Counted from the first letter of the stretch, positions 6,367 through 15,239 are shown. The stretch: 46,294 nucleotides of DNA from Burkholderiales bacterium (GCA_014378555.1 JACMNN010000069.1:1-46294), one strand, 5' to 3'. Made by a program: numbers and translations. The notes: a model not told the origin generated them from the letters alone.

Positions 6367-8855
6367 AATCAACAGCTTCCAGCGCCTTAATGACGCCCGC
6401 TTCCGCGCCGAAAACGCCGGTCGCCAAGCCAAAAGCACCATCCAGCAAGGCTCGCAAGCCTGCACCTGTAAAACCTGCGGCGGTACCGCTAGCAACTGCG
6501 GAAAAACCCGCGCCGCGTAAGTTGCGCACACAAACGCCAGATGTTGCGGTTGTAATTGAGAAAAAGGCAGCGCTGGCGCCGGTTGTAAAGCCCGCGACGC
6601 GTGCCAAATCGCCAAAGATTGTCGCTCCAACCGCGGTAACCGAGAAGGCGAAAACTCAGTCGGTAGCCGTTGCGAAAGCTTCGAAAGCTAAAAAGCCTGC
6701 GGCTACCCTCCCTCCTCCTGAACCAACAGCTTCCCCTATTGCGGCGCTTGCCGCCACTAGTCGGCCCAAGCGAGTTGCAGCAGACGCGGCCAAACCGGTG
6801 CGCAAGTCAGCATCCACGAAAGCCGTTGCGGACGCAATCGTAGCGACGGTAGTGACGGTAGCGAAGGAAGCAAAGGTAGAGCGGGTGACAGCGCCACCCG
6901 CGTTTGAGCCGCCGCCGATAGCAAAAGCCATCCTTGCGGTGCCACCCAATTCGGTCGTCGGCACCGTCATCGGTCACGCCGAGGGTTACGGCTTCGTCAA
7001 GCTGGATCAAGGCGGTGACGATATGTATTTGTCGGAAGACGCCATGCGCGCTGTATTGCACGGCGACCGGGTGGCGGTGCAGGCAACCGGATTTGGTCGC
7101 GACGGCAAAGCCAATGGCGAGGTCGTTTCGGTGTTGCAACGGGCCAATCATCGCGTCGTCGGCAAGCTGCGCAGCAAGGGCGGGCAGTGGTTTGTGGTTG
7201 CGTCCGAACGGCGCATCAATCAGGACATCCTGATTCCGCGCACCAAGCTTGGCAAGGCGGTGCTCGATCAGATTGTGGTGGCTGAAATTACGTCGCAACC
7301 GACGCCGTATGACGAGGCGACTGGCGAAATTGTGGAGGTCGTGGGTAATGAGGATTCGTCCGACATTGAGCTCGAAATCGCCATTCGCAAACATAATTTG
7401 CCGTATGTGTTTAGCGCCGAAACGCTGAAAGAAGCGGCGGCGTATGGCGATGTGGTGACCGCAGCGGATCGCAAAGGTCGCACTGATTTGCGCGAGCTGG
7501 CGTTGGTCACCATTGACGGCGAGACGGCAAAAGATTTTGATGATGCGGTGTATGCCGAGAAGGCCGCAGGTTCACGTGGCGGCTTCCGGCTAGTGGTGGC
7601 CATTGCCGACGTGTCGCATTATGTGAAACTGAAAACCGCACTCGACAGCGACGCCCGCGAACGCACCACAAGCGTTTATTTTCCGCGTCGCGTGATTCCG
7701 ATGTTGCCGGAAAATTTGTCGAACGAGCTGTGCAGCTTGCGGCCCAATGTCGACCGCCTGTGCATGGTGTGTGACATGCAGGTCACGGCCGCGGGCATCG
7801 TGACCGGCTACCAGTTCTACGCGGCGGTGATGAATTCGAAGGCGCGTTTGACCTACACCGAGGTCGCCGCACAGTTGCCTGATTTGGTTAAAGCCAAACC
7901 GAAAGCAGGCACCATTGAAGCGTCGCTGAAAACACTCTACGCGCTGTATCAGGTGTTTCGCGAAGCACGCGTGCTGCGCGGCGCGCTCGATTTTGAAGGT
8001 CAGGAAGCCGTATTTACCTTTAATGACGACGGCAGCGTGGCGACCATCAAGCCTGCCGTGCGCAACGAAGCGCACAAGCTGATTGAAGAGATGATGCTGG
8101 CGGCCAACGTCAGCACCGGCGAATATTTGGCCAAGGCCAAGCAGCCGCTGCTGTTTCGCGTTCACGATATTCCACTGCCAGAAAAATTGGCGGCACTGCG
8201 CGCAATTCTTGCCATGCGCGGTCTGTCGCTTGGCGGCGGTGAGCGCCCGGAGCCCAAGGATTACGCGCAGCTCATTGATGCCACGCGCGGTCGTTTGGAT
8301 GCGCCCGCGCTGCACACGTTGCTGCTGCGCTCGCTGCCGCAGGCCATCTACACGCCGGACAACGGTGGCCACTTTGGCTTGGCCTATGAGCATTACGCGC
8401 ACTTCACCTCCCCGATTCGGCGCTACCCGGATCTGCTGGTGCATCGCGGCATCAAGGCGGTGCTCGCAGGAAAGATTTACGCAACCGAAGACTGGACGCG
8501 CCTGGGCCTCGTGTGCAGCGCGAACGAGCGACGCGCCGACATCGCCTCGCGCGAAGTCACGCAGTTCCTCAAAGCGAAATATCTCGAGGCGCATATCGGC
8601 GAAGAATTCGTCGGCACCATCTCCGGCGTAGTTGCGTTTGGCGTATTCGTCACGCTCGATGAAACCTTTGCCGACGGCCTGATCCACGCCACCAGTTTGC
8701 CGCGCGACTACTACCAGTTGGGCCGCGACACCTCAACACTGGTCGGGCAACGCAGCGGCTTTTCGCTGGCGCTCGGCGAACGGGTGCGGGTAAAGATTGC
8801 GTCGGTAAATCCCGATACGGCGAAGGTAGATTTCCAGTACGTCGATCGGGCTTAG
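6345..8855 (+). CDS. rnr: Ribonuclease R (3'-5' exoribonuclease)
   Basis: The 836-residue product is an RNase II-superfamily exonuclease that degrades structured RNA. In order it has an Ala/Lys/Pro-rich basic N-terminal extension of about 190 residues, cold-shock-type domains (VVGTVIGHAEGYGFVKLDQG near 200), the catalytic RNB domain with TIDGETAKDFDDAVYAE (acidic residues for Mg2+), HFTSPIRRYPDLLVHRGI, and a C-terminal S1 domain (GTISGVVAFGVFVTLDETFADG). I start it at TTG 6345, since frames further upstream run through the tRNA gene; a weak AGAG lies 8 nt before it. ATG 6390 is the alternative. The long low-complexity basic N-terminus is lineage-typical in style. Ends in ...VDFQYVDRA without a long basic tail. 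Confidence 0.93.
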   Translation: MTTKKTAKSTASSALMTPASAPKTPVAKPKAPSSKARKPAPVKPAAVPLATAEKPAPRKLRTQTPDVAVVIEKKAALAPVVKPATRAKSPKIVAPTAVTEKAKTQSVAVAKASKAKKPAATLPPPEPTASPIAALAATSRPKRVAADAAKPVRKSASTKAVADAIVATVVTVAKEAKVERVTAPPAFEPPPIAKAILAVPPNSVVGTVIGHAEGYGFVKLDQGGDDMYLSEDAMRAVLHGDRVAVQATGFGRDGKANGEVVSVLQRANHRVVGKLRSKGGQWFVVASERRINQDILIPRTKLGKAVLDQIVVAEITSQPTPYDEATGEIVEVVGNEDSSDIELEIAIRKHNLPYVFSAETLKEAAAYGDVVTAADRKGRTDLRELALVTIDGETAKDFDDAVYAEKAAGSRGGFRLVVAIADVSHYVKLKTALDSDARERTTSVYFPRRVIPMLPENLSNELCSLRPNVDRLCMVCDMQVTAAGIVTGYQFYAAVMNSKARLTYTEVAAQLPDLVKAKPKAGTIEASLKTLYALYQVFREARVLRGALDFEGQEAVFTFNDDGSVATIKPAVRNEAHKLIEEMMLAANVSTGEYLAKAKQPLLFRVHDIPLPEKLAALRAILAMRGLSLGGGERPEPKDYAQLIDATRGRLDAPALHTLLLRSLPQAIYTPDNGGHFGLAYEHYAHFTSPIRRYPDLLVHRGIKAVLAGKIYATEDWTRLGLVCSANERRADIASREVTQFLKAKYLEAHIGEEFVGTISGVVAFGVFVTLDETFADGLIHATSLPRDYYQLGRDTSTLVGQRSGFSLALGERVRVKIASVNPDTAKVDFQYVDRA

Positions 8856-9036
8856 TCAGACGCTTGCCGTCATTGAATTAGCACAGTTTGCGCGCCAGTT
8901 TTGCAGCTGGCGCGCACCTGCCGCTACCATCAATGGCGCGGAGGTGAATGCTGATCAGCCGGGCTTTGACCGTGCGCCGGTGATCGCCGAGGCGTCAAAG
9001 CAACTGCCGCTCTGGTTTGCGAAAGCGCTGGCGAAA
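8830..9036 (+). pseudogene. Possible gene remnant downstream of rnr (no start codon)
   Basis: One plus-strand frame is open from 8830 to the TAG at 9037-9039 and reads protein-like near its end (GFDRAPVIAEASKQLPLWFA, then KALAK). There is no ATG; an in-frame GTG at 8944 would give only 31 residues. A 10-bp inverted repeat (8889-8898 / 8907-8916, TGCGCGCCAG and complement) interrupts the frame and may instead be an rnr 3' hairpin. I do not recognise the family. It may be a 5'-deleted relic or chance. Confidence 0.25.
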
Positions 9037-9229
9037 TAGGGCGATTTTCGTTACAGCTTTTTGCTTTAGCCCATATTGAACATGGGCTAGGAGCAAGAAT
9101 TGCAAACTGTCGCAATCACCAGAAAATCAGCTCTACGCCGCACGCAGTGGTTTTTGTGGCGGAAAGCTGTCATATGTTTCGGCACCCAGTAAAGTCATTC
9201 CCGCGCAACCGAAAACGACAGCACTGGCG
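9037..9229. other. Intergenic region with a hairpin between convergent rnr and the SMP-30 gene
   Basis: It contains the inverted repeat TAGCCCAT (9067-9074) / ATGGGCTA (9082-9089) with a 7-nt loop, preceded by a short T-containing stretch on the plus strand. It is a plausible but weak terminator for either convergent unit. No gene seen. Confidence 0.4.
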
Positions 9230-10150
9230 TTACGAATGCGAGAACAGCGTGGCCCCAACCGCGGGCATATCGGCCTCCAGCACCGAACCCGTCTCCGAAT
9301 CGGTGATCACCATTGCGCTTGACCCCGGCCGATAGGCCACATTAGTGGTCGTAAATCCCGCCGGTGATTGCACAAAATGACTGATCTCGCCACGAGCATT
9401 GAGCACGAACGCGCCGCCTAGGCTGGCGTGCGCGACCACGAGTCGATTGTCCGCGTCAACGGCCATGCCGTCCGGCCCGCTCGTTCCGAAAAAAGTGCGG
9501 AACGCGCCGACCTTGGTGGTTGAGCCGTCCGGCAACAGCGGCCCGCGCCACACTTGATTTGCGCGTGTCACTGCGACAAACATTGCCTTGCCAGTGGCGT
9601 CCAGCGCAACCCCGTTCGGACTGGGAATACCGGCGATCAACAGGTCCAGTTTGCCGTCAGTTCCGAAGCGATAGACACGTCCACTCGGGTCATGCAGGCC
9701 GGTCTGCCCCTGATCGGTGAAATAGCAATTGCCCTTCGCATCAAAGGTCAAATCGTTGACGCCCTTGAACGACTCGCTGTTGCGGTGCGCGAGTATTGGT
9801 GTGAAGAATCCGTTGCTGGGATCGAGCCGCAACAGGCCTTTGCGATAGTCGGCAATCCACAGCGAACCGTCGGCGTGAATCGCAATCCCGTTCGGCCAAC
9901 CGTCGTATTCGACCACCAGCTGCCACTCAAGCGCGGGCGTGATGCGAAAGATGCGGCCGTATGGAATGTCGGTCACATACAGGTTGCCCGCGCGATCAAA
10001 TGATGGCCCTTCGAGGAAGCTGTCGATGATGTGACCGGGCTTATTGGCGTCGCACCAGTCGGTACGGCGCGGCGTGCGGAAATGCTCGGGCATGCGCGTG
10101 AGCACGCGGGCACGGATGACTTCTGGAGCGGTAAACGATAAATTCCACAT
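9230..10150 (-). CDS. SMP-30/gluconolactonase/LRE family protein
   Basis: The 306-residue product is a six-bladed beta-propeller of the SMP-30/gluconolactonase type, which hydrolyses lactones with a divalent metal. Typical blade motifs are EGPSFDRAGNLYVTDIPYGR, PNGIAIHADGSLWIADYRKG, VNDLTFDAKGNCYFTDQG and PDGMAVDADNRLVVAHASLG. I chose ATG 10150 (MWNLSFTAPE); longer versions would overlap the preceding Bug gene with a low-quality N-terminus. There is no signal peptide, so it is probably cytoplasmic. It lies 17 nt after the Bug gene and is last in the HMG-CoA lyase/CoA-transferase/Bug operon. The lactone substrate is unknown. Confidence 0.85.
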   Translation of the reverse strand: MWNLSFTAPEVIRARVLTRMPEHFRTPRRTDWCDANKPGHIIDSFLEGPSFDRAGNLYVTDIPYGRIFRITPALEWQLVVEYDGWPNGIAIHADGSLWIADYRKGLLRLDPSNGFFTPILAHRNSESFKGVNDLTFDAKGNCYFTDQGQTGLHDPSGRVYRFGTDGKLDLLIAGIPSPNGVALDATGKAMFVAVTRANQVWRGPLLPDGSTTKVGAFRTFFGTSGPDGMAVDADNRLVVAHASLGGAFVLNARGEISHFVQSPAGFTTTNVAYRPGSSAMVITDSETGSVLEADMPAVGATLFSHS

Positions 10151-10167
10151 GACTTGGCGCCCCCCCG

Positions 10168-11142
10168 CTATTCCGGCTTCACGCCGGCTACGCGAATCAC
10201 TTTGCCCCAACGTTCGGTCTCGGCCCGCACAAACAGCTGAAACTCAGCGGGCGCGGCACCGCCGGGCTCCGCGCCCTGATCGGCGAAGCGTTTTGCAAGG
10301 TCAGGGCTGGCCAGTGCCTTCTTCACTTCCGCATACAGTTTGTCGATGACAGGCTGAGGCGTGCCCTTCGGCGCGGCCAGGCCAAACCAGTTGGTTGCGT
10401 TGAAATCTTTCAGTCCTACCTCGGCGGTGGTGGGCACATTGCCGAGGGTGGCAATACGCGCAGGTGAAGTCACGGCGAGCGCGCGAATCTTGCCGCCGTT
10501 GACCTGTGGAATCGCGGTCGGTGCCGCAGTGACAAGAAAGTCTACGCTGCCAGAAACCACGTTCAGCATCGCCTCGCCCGCGCCTTTGAACGGCACATGG
10601 GTAGCATCAATTTTGGCGGCATCCTTAAATAATTCGCCGCCGAGATGGCTAGAGCTACCCACGCCACCCGACCCGTAGTTCAGCTTGCCCGGATTTTTCT
10701 TTCCGAAGGCAACCAGATCCTGCATGGTTTTGTACGGAGACTTTTCGGAGACGACCAAAACCAGCGGCGTCTGCGCGATGCTGGTCACCGCGATCATGTC
10801 TTTGTCGTGGTCCCAGGGCAATTTTTTGAACAGATGCGGCAGCATTGCATACGTCGTGTCGTTGATCTGAAACGTAGTCCCGTCAGGCGGCGATTTGGCT
10901 ACTGCGTCGGTGCCGATGAGGCCACTCGCACCCACCTTGTTTTCAACAAAAAAAGACTTTCCGGTTTGCTCGGTTAGCTTTTGCGCGATCTGCCGTGCAG
11001 CGAAATCTGTGGTGCCGCCGGGTGCGTACGGCACGATCAGTTTGACCGGCTTATCGGGCCAAGCGGTTTGCGCGAAGGCAAATGAGTGAACAAGGGTGAC
11101 CGTAAAAGCCAACGCGGCGCTACGTTTGAAAAGCTGTTTCAT
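10168..11142 (-). CDS. Bug/TctC family periplasmic solute-binding receptor
   Basis: The 324-residue product has a signal peptide (SAALAFTVTLVHSFAFAQ) and the Bug core: KPVKLIVPYAPGGTTDFAAR, FFVENKVGASGLIGTDAVAK and GVGSSSHLGGELFK. It is the fourth gene of the catabolic operon, 46 nt after another Bug gene. No TctAB membrane genes are present. The two Bug copies in this operon are clearly different in sequence, so they may bind different ligands, or one may be a sensor-type receptor; that is inference. Confidence 0.92.
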   Translation of the reverse strand: MKQLFKRSAALAFTVTLVHSFAFAQTAWPDKPVKLIVPYAPGGTTDFAARQIAQKLTEQTGKSFFVENKVGASGLIGTDAVAKSPPDGTTFQINDTTYAMLPHLFKKLPWDHDKDMIAVTSIAQTPLVLVVSEKSPYKTMQDLVAFGKKNPGKLNYGSGGVGSSSHLGGELFKDAAKIDATHVPFKGAGEAMLNVVSGSVDFLVTAAPTAIPQVNGGKIRALAVTSPARIATLGNVPTTAEVGLKDFNATNWFGLAAPKGTPQPVIDKLYAEVKKALASPDLAKRFADQGAEPGGAAPAEFQLFVRAETERWGKVIRVAGVKPE

Positions 11143-11188
11143 ATTGCCTACTTGATAGTGTTTGATGCTGTTTACGCGTGTGAATCAG

Positions 11189-12166
11189 CTATTCGACTTT
11201 GACCCGTGCCACCTGAATCACTTTGCCCCACTTCTCCTGCTCGGCACGCTGAAAGGCAGCCAGCTTTTCGGGGCTGCCGCCCACCGGCACCGCGCCGAGG
11301 TCGGTTAGACGCTTGGCGACGGCGGGCTTCTTGAGCGCTGCATCAACCTCTGTCGCGAGCCGCGCAACAATGTCAGCCGGCGTGCCCGCAGGCGCGTACA
11401 GCGCGTACCAACTCGAGGCTTCAAAATCTTTCATGCCGAGCGCTTCGCCGACCGTCGGCACATCGGGATAGTCGGCAAGGCGCTCTGCTGTGGTCACGGC
11501 GAGCATTTTTAGGCGACCGCTTTTCACGAACGGCGTGCTGGTTAGCAAGGTGTCGAACATCAACTGCACCTGACCAGCCACCACATCAGCAATCGCTGGG
11601 CCTGAGCCTTTGTAAGGCACATGCGTCATCACGGTGCCGGTACGGAATTTAAAAAATTCAGGCACCAGATGCGATGAGCCGCCATTTCCCGCGGAAGCGA
11701 AATTAACTTTGCCCGGATTGGCCTTCAGATAACTCACCAGTTGTGGCAACGTCTGCACTGGCAGCACGCTCGTGTTGGCCACCACGACGATCGGCACGGT
11801 GACCACCAGCGACACCGGTGCGAAGTCCTTGTTAGCGTCATACGGAATTTTTTCGTGCAGACGCGGATTGATGCCCATGGTGCCGATGCTCGCCATCATC
11901 AGCGTGTAGCCGTCGGCCGGCGACTTCGCGGCCTCACTGATGCCAATGAAGCCATGTGCGCCGCTTTTGTTGTCGATAATCACCGAAGTCTTTAACGCTT
12001 CGCCGATGGCCTGACCAACCACGCGGGCGGTGATGTCGGTCGGGCCGCCCGCAGGGAACGGCACGATGATGCGGATCGGTTTATTCGGCCACTGCGCGTA
12101 GGCGGGCTGCAGCGAAGCCGCGAGCAGCAGCGATACCGTCAGTAACTTTAGTAATGTGCGTTTCAT
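11189..12166 (-). CDS. Bug/TctC family periplasmic solute-binding receptor
   Basis: The 325-residue product has a signal peptide (TVSLLLAASLQPAYAQ) and Bug motifs: KPIRIIVPFPAGGPTDITAR, VIIDNKSGAHGFIGISEAAK, GNGGSSHLVPEFFKF and HVPYKGSGPAIADVVAG. Its ATG overlaps the CoA-transferase stop codon as ATGA, a classic translational coupling. That places an extracytoplasmic binding protein directly in the same translational unit as a CoA-activating enzyme, suggesting it captures the substrate of that enzyme. Confidence 0.92.
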   Translation of the reverse strand: MKRTLLKLLTVSLLLAASLQPAYAQWPNKPIRIIVPFPAGGPTDITARVVGQAIGEALKTSVIIDNKSGAHGFIGISEAAKSPADGYTLMMASIGTMGINPRLHEKIPYDANKDFAPVSLVVTVPIVVVANTSVLPVQTLPQLVSYLKANPGKVNFASAGNGGSSHLVPEFFKFRTGTVMTHVPYKGSGPAIADVVAGQVQLMFDTLLTSTPFVKSGRLKMLAVTTAERLADYPDVPTVGEALGMKDFEASSWYALYAPAGTPADIVARLATEVDAALKKPAVAKRLTDLGAVPVGGSPEKLAAFQRAEQEKWGKVIQVARVKVE

Positions 12167-13356
12167 TCATTTTCTCCAGCAACAATTTTTTTCTGTGCAA
12201 GTGATTCGATGTGCGCCGCGTCGTAACCCAACTCGCGCAACAGTTCAGTGGTGTGTTCACCGAGCTTCGGCGGATTGAGGCGAACCCCGGGACGTTCGTC
12301 ATCCAAGGTCAGTGGCAGAAGGGCTGTTTGCACTGCGCGGCCATCGGGCAGCGTCATAGGGGCGAGGCCACCGGTTTGATTGAGATGAATATCGCCAAAC
12401 AGTTGATCGGGCCGTGTTATCGGTGCGAACGGAAGCCCGTTACGCTCAAACATTGCCGATAGCTCAGCCGCCGACTTTTCCGCCATGCGCTGACGCAAAA
12501 TTGGCATCATCCATTCGCGCGCCCGAACCCGATCGTTGTTACTGGCCAGTCGCACATCTGCCTTGAGATCAGCGTAATCAAAAGCCTCGCAAAAGATCGC
12601 CCACTGTGTATCGCTCACCACCGCGAGAAATATCTGCTCGCCGTTTTTCACCGTAAACACGTCATAGACCGCCCATGCCGAAATGCGTGCCGGCATCGGT
12701 GCGGCGGGCTTGCCGGTCACCGCAAACTGCATCATGTGCTGCGCGACGAGGAACACGTTGTTCTCAAACAATGCGCTTTGCACTTGCTGCCCGTTGCCGG
12801 TTTTCTCGCGTGCCGCAAGTGCTGCCATCGCACCGATTGCACCAAACATGCCGCCCATGATGTCGTTGACACTGGTGCCTGCGCGCAGCGGGTCGCCCTC
12901 GCGTCCGGTCATATAGGCGAGCCCGCCCATCATTTGCACTACTTCATCTAATGCGGTGCGATGGTCATATGGGCCCGGCAAAAAACCTTTGTGGCTCACA
13001 TAGATTAGTCGCGGATCAAGCTTTGCTAACGCGTGGTAATCGAGCCCCAGTTTTTTCATGGTGTCGGGCTTGAAGTTCTCGCTTACGATGTCGGCAGTGG
13101 CGACCAGTTTGAGCGCAATCTCCCGACCTTCGGCCGATTGCAGGTCAATGGCGATGCTCTTTTTATTGCGATTAAACATCGGAAAAAAGCCGGCACCAGA
13201 GCCCAATAATTTGCGCGTGTTGTCACCGGCAATCGGTTCCACCTTAATGACCTCCGCGCCCAAATCAGCGAGCACCATGCCGCAAGTGGGGCCCATCACC
13301 ATGTGCGTGAATTCGACCACGCGGATGCCGGCGTAGGGCAATGGCTTAGTTGCCAT
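12163..13356 (-). CDS. CaiB/BaiF family (class III) CoA-transferase
   Basis: The 397-residue product matches class III CoA-transferases, which move CoA between carboxylates through an enzyme-bound aspartyl-CoA intermediate. Family features are the N-terminal PLPYAGIRVVEFTHMVMGP, LADLGAEVIKVEPIAGDNTR, FNRNKKSIAIDLQSAEGREI, and the region YDHRTALDEVVQMMGGLAYM expected to hold the catalytic Asp. Human SUGCT, a succinyl-CoA:hydroxymethylglutarate CoA-transferase, is a member of this family. The gene overlaps the upstream HMG-CoA lyase gene by 11 nt and the downstream Bug gene by 4 nt. Together with the lyase it could activate and then cleave a branched hydroxy-dicarboxylate. Substrate specificity is inferred from context only. 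Confidence 0.88.
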   Translation of the reverse strand: MATKPLPYAGIRVVEFTHMVMGPTCGMVLADLGAEVIKVEPIAGDNTRKLLGSGAGFFPMFNRNKKSIAIDLQSAEGREIALKLVATADIVSENFKPDTMKKLGLDYHALAKLDPRLIYVSHKGFLPGPYDHRTALDEVVQMMGGLAYMTGREGDPLRAGTSVNDIMGGMFGAIGAMAALAAREKTGNGQQVQSALFENNVFLVAQHMMQFAVTGKPAAPMPARISAWAVYDVFTVKNGEQIFLAVVSDTQWAIFCEAFDYADLKADVRLASNNDRVRAREWMMPILRQRMAEKSAAELSAMFERNGLPFAPITRPDQLFGDIHLNQTGGLAPMTLPDGRAVQTALLPLTLDDERPGVRLNPPKLGEHTTELLRELGYDAAHIESLAQKKIVAGENE

Positions 13357-14281
13357 ATTGCGCTCGCTGCTGCCAACCCATCGGCAAGCCCACGGCTGCC
13401 GTCATGCCGTAAATCGGCTCGCCAGGCAACCCTGCTTGCAATGGTTCACGCGCGGCGATCAGGCGGTCGAGATCAACCCCGGTGCGCACGCCCATCGCCT
13501 CGAACATAAACACTAAATCTTCAGTGACGACGTTGCCCGATGCGCCGGGCGCGTAAGGGCAACCGCCAAGACCACCCAGCGAGCTGTCAAAGGTGCGCAC
13601 ACCGGCATCAAACGCAGCGAGGCAATTGGCCAAGCCGAGGCCGCGCGTGTTGTGCATATGCGCCGCACCGGCCTTGTCGCCAATTTCGGCGCGAAGGCGG
13701 GTGAACAAGCGCCGCGTTTGCGCCGGGTTGGCCATGCCTGTGGTGTCGGAAAGCCCCGATTCGTCAACACCAGCCCGAATCACCTCATTGGCCAGCCACA
13801 TCACGTCATCTTCCTTCACCTCGCCTTGAATGGTGCATCCAAATGCCGTCGACATACCCGCCTCAATCTTGACCGTTGGCGCGATCTCATTTCTCAACGC
13901 GACAATGTTGCGCACCTCTTCGACCATCTGAACGCGCGTTTTTCTAACGTTCGACAACGAATGCGCTTCGCTTGCGGAAACCGGTATGGTGATCTTGTGC
14001 ACGCCTGCGGCAAAAGCGGCCCGCGCGCCGCGCACATTGGGCACCAGCGCCATCACGGTGAGCCCCGGCAAAGTCAACGCATGGCGCACCACGTCGACGG
14101 CGTCTGCCATTTGCGGCAGCAGTGCTGCCGGAACAAACGAGCAGACTTCAATTTCACGCAAACCCGCCGCGTAGAGCGCATCGATCCAGCACAACTTGCT
14201 GGCGGTTGTCATCACGGCCTTGACCGATTGCAAGCCGTCGCGCGGGCCGACTTCGCTGATGAGTAGTTCTGGTAGCTTCAT
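13346..14281 (-). CDS. Hydroxymethylglutaryl-CoA lyase family enzyme
   Basis: The 311-residue product has the HMG-CoA lyase-like TIM-barrel motifs: LISEVGPRDGLQS at the N-terminus, SDTTGMANP, AAHMHNTRGLGLAN (metal-binding HxH), and the catalytic-cysteine loop GGLGGCPYAPGASGN. The enzyme splits HMG-CoA into acetyl-CoA and acetoacetate; relatives cleave other 3-hydroxy-3-methyl acyl-CoAs. I use ATG 14281; an in-frame GTG at 14290 adds three residues and has an AGG 4 nt upstream, so it cannot be excluded. First gene of a five-gene operon (then CoA-transferase, two Bug receptors, SMP-30), divergent from the IclR gene. Leucine-degradation partners are absent nearby, so a dedicated substrate pathway is more likely. 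Confidence 0.88.
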   Translation of the reverse strand: MKLPELLISEVGPRDGLQSVKAVMTTASKLCWIDALYAAGLREIEVCSFVPAALLPQMADAVDVVRHALTLPGLTVMALVPNVRGARAAFAAGVHKITIPVSASEAHSLSNVRKTRVQMVEEVRNIVALRNEIAPTVKIEAGMSTAFGCTIQGEVKEDDVMWLANEVIRAGVDESGLSDTTGMANPAQTRRLFTRLRAEIGDKAGAAHMHNTRGLGLANCLAAFDAGVRTFDSSLGGLGGCPYAPGASGNVVTEDLVFMFEAMGVRTGVDLDRLIAAREPLQAGLPGEPIYGMTAAVGLPMGWQQRAQYGN

Positions 14282-14345
14282 TTTTTTCACTGGCCTGATT
14301 GCTAACGCGCAACGTTAAATAAACAATTATTCGTTGTATATTTAA

Positions 14346-14362
14346 ATTCTATCTAATAGAAT
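14346..14362. promoter_or_regulatory. Perfect palindrome, candidate IclR operator
   Basis: ATTCTAT-CTA-ATAGAAT is a perfect 7-bp inverted repeat with a 3-bp spacer. It lies in the A/T-rich gap between the divergent lyase operon and the IclR gene. IclR-family regulators bind short palindromes in such gaps and usually control the adjacent operon and themselves. No promoter could be fixed around it. Confidence 0.5.
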
Positions 14363-14471
14363 CTAGTTCTTACAGATGAAATTATTGTTTGCGCCGATAA
14401 GCTTGTCAAGCGCGACGCAGCTACGTTGCCACGTGCTTATGTGCCGATATCTTGAAATTTCGGAGCCACCC

Positions 14472-15239
14472 ATGCCACGCAAAGCGCAAACCCCTTCCAT
14501 CGCCGATCAAAACGCTGCCGATGGTGGCGTCGCCGCGGTCGACCGCGCGCTGTCGCTGCTCGCCACGTTTTCAGTGGCGCAAAACGCATTGACGTTGGCC
14601 GAACTGGCGGAGCTGACGCAGCTTTACAAAAGCACGGTGCTGCGCCTGCTCGCCTCGCTGCTGCATCGCGGACTGGTGCAGCAACGCAGCGACGGGCGCT
14701 ACGCGTTGGGGCCTGAGGTTGCGCGCCTGCACGCCGCCTACGCCAGCTCGTTCTCGCTTGCCGAGGTAGTGTTGCCGGTGCTGCAATCGCTGGTGGATGT
14801 CACCCGGGAGAGTGCGGCCTTCCACGTGCGACAAGGGCAAGCGCGGCTGTGCCTGTATCGCGTCGACTCGCCGCATCCGGTGCGCGACCATATCAAGGCG
14901 GGCGATCTGTTGCCGATTGATCGCGGTGCTGGAGCGCGAGTGCTCGATGCGTTCGCCGCTAAGCAGGATCGGTTGCCGGGCCAGCGCAACGCGGCACTTG
15001 CGAAAGCGGTGGTAGAGCGCGGCTACTTTGCCGGCATAGGCGACCGTGAGTCGGAGGTCGCCGGAATTTCAGCCCCGGTGTTTGCCGCAGGCGGCCAACT
15101 AGCCGGTGCGCTCACACTCACGGCACCGGCCAATCGCTATCAGGTGTCGCATGTGCCCGCCGTTCTTGCGGCGGCGGCGGCGTTGGGTAAGGCTCTTGGC
15201 CACCACGGGGCGACCTCAGTTGCGGCGCAAATCGTATGA
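14472..15239 (+). CDS. IclR family transcriptional regulator
   Basis: The 255-residue product has an N-terminal winged helix (AAVDRALSLLATFSV, then LTLAELAELTQLYKSTVLRL) and a C-terminal GAF-like effector domain (VTRESAAFHVRQGQARLCLY ... GISAPVFAAGGQLAGALTLT). I chose ATG 14472: a GGAG site lies 6 nt upstream and the longer frame adds an unlikely N-terminus. Divergent arrangement with the HMG-CoA lyase/CoA-transferase/Bug operon makes that operon its probable target, with a pathway carboxylate as likely effector. Whether it represses or activates cannot be told from sequence. Confidence 0.9.
   Translation: MPRKAQTPSIADQNAADGGVAAVDRALSLLATFSVAQNALTLAELAELTQLYKSTVLRLLASLLHRGLVQQRSDGRYALGPEVARLHAAYASSFSLAEVVLPVLQSLVDVTRESAAFHVRQGQARLCLYRVDSPHPVRDHIKAGDLLPIDRGAGARVLDAFAAKQDRLPGQRNAALAKAVVERGYFAGIGDRESEVAGISAPVFAAGGQLAGALTLTAPANRYQVSHVPAVLAAAAALGKALGHHGATSVAAQIV

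Noticed and set aside
7590-8687. Long minus-strand frame opposite rnr (365 codons)
   Set aside because: It is the antisense shadow of a highly conserved RNase R domain, rich in His, Gln and Arg, without motifs.
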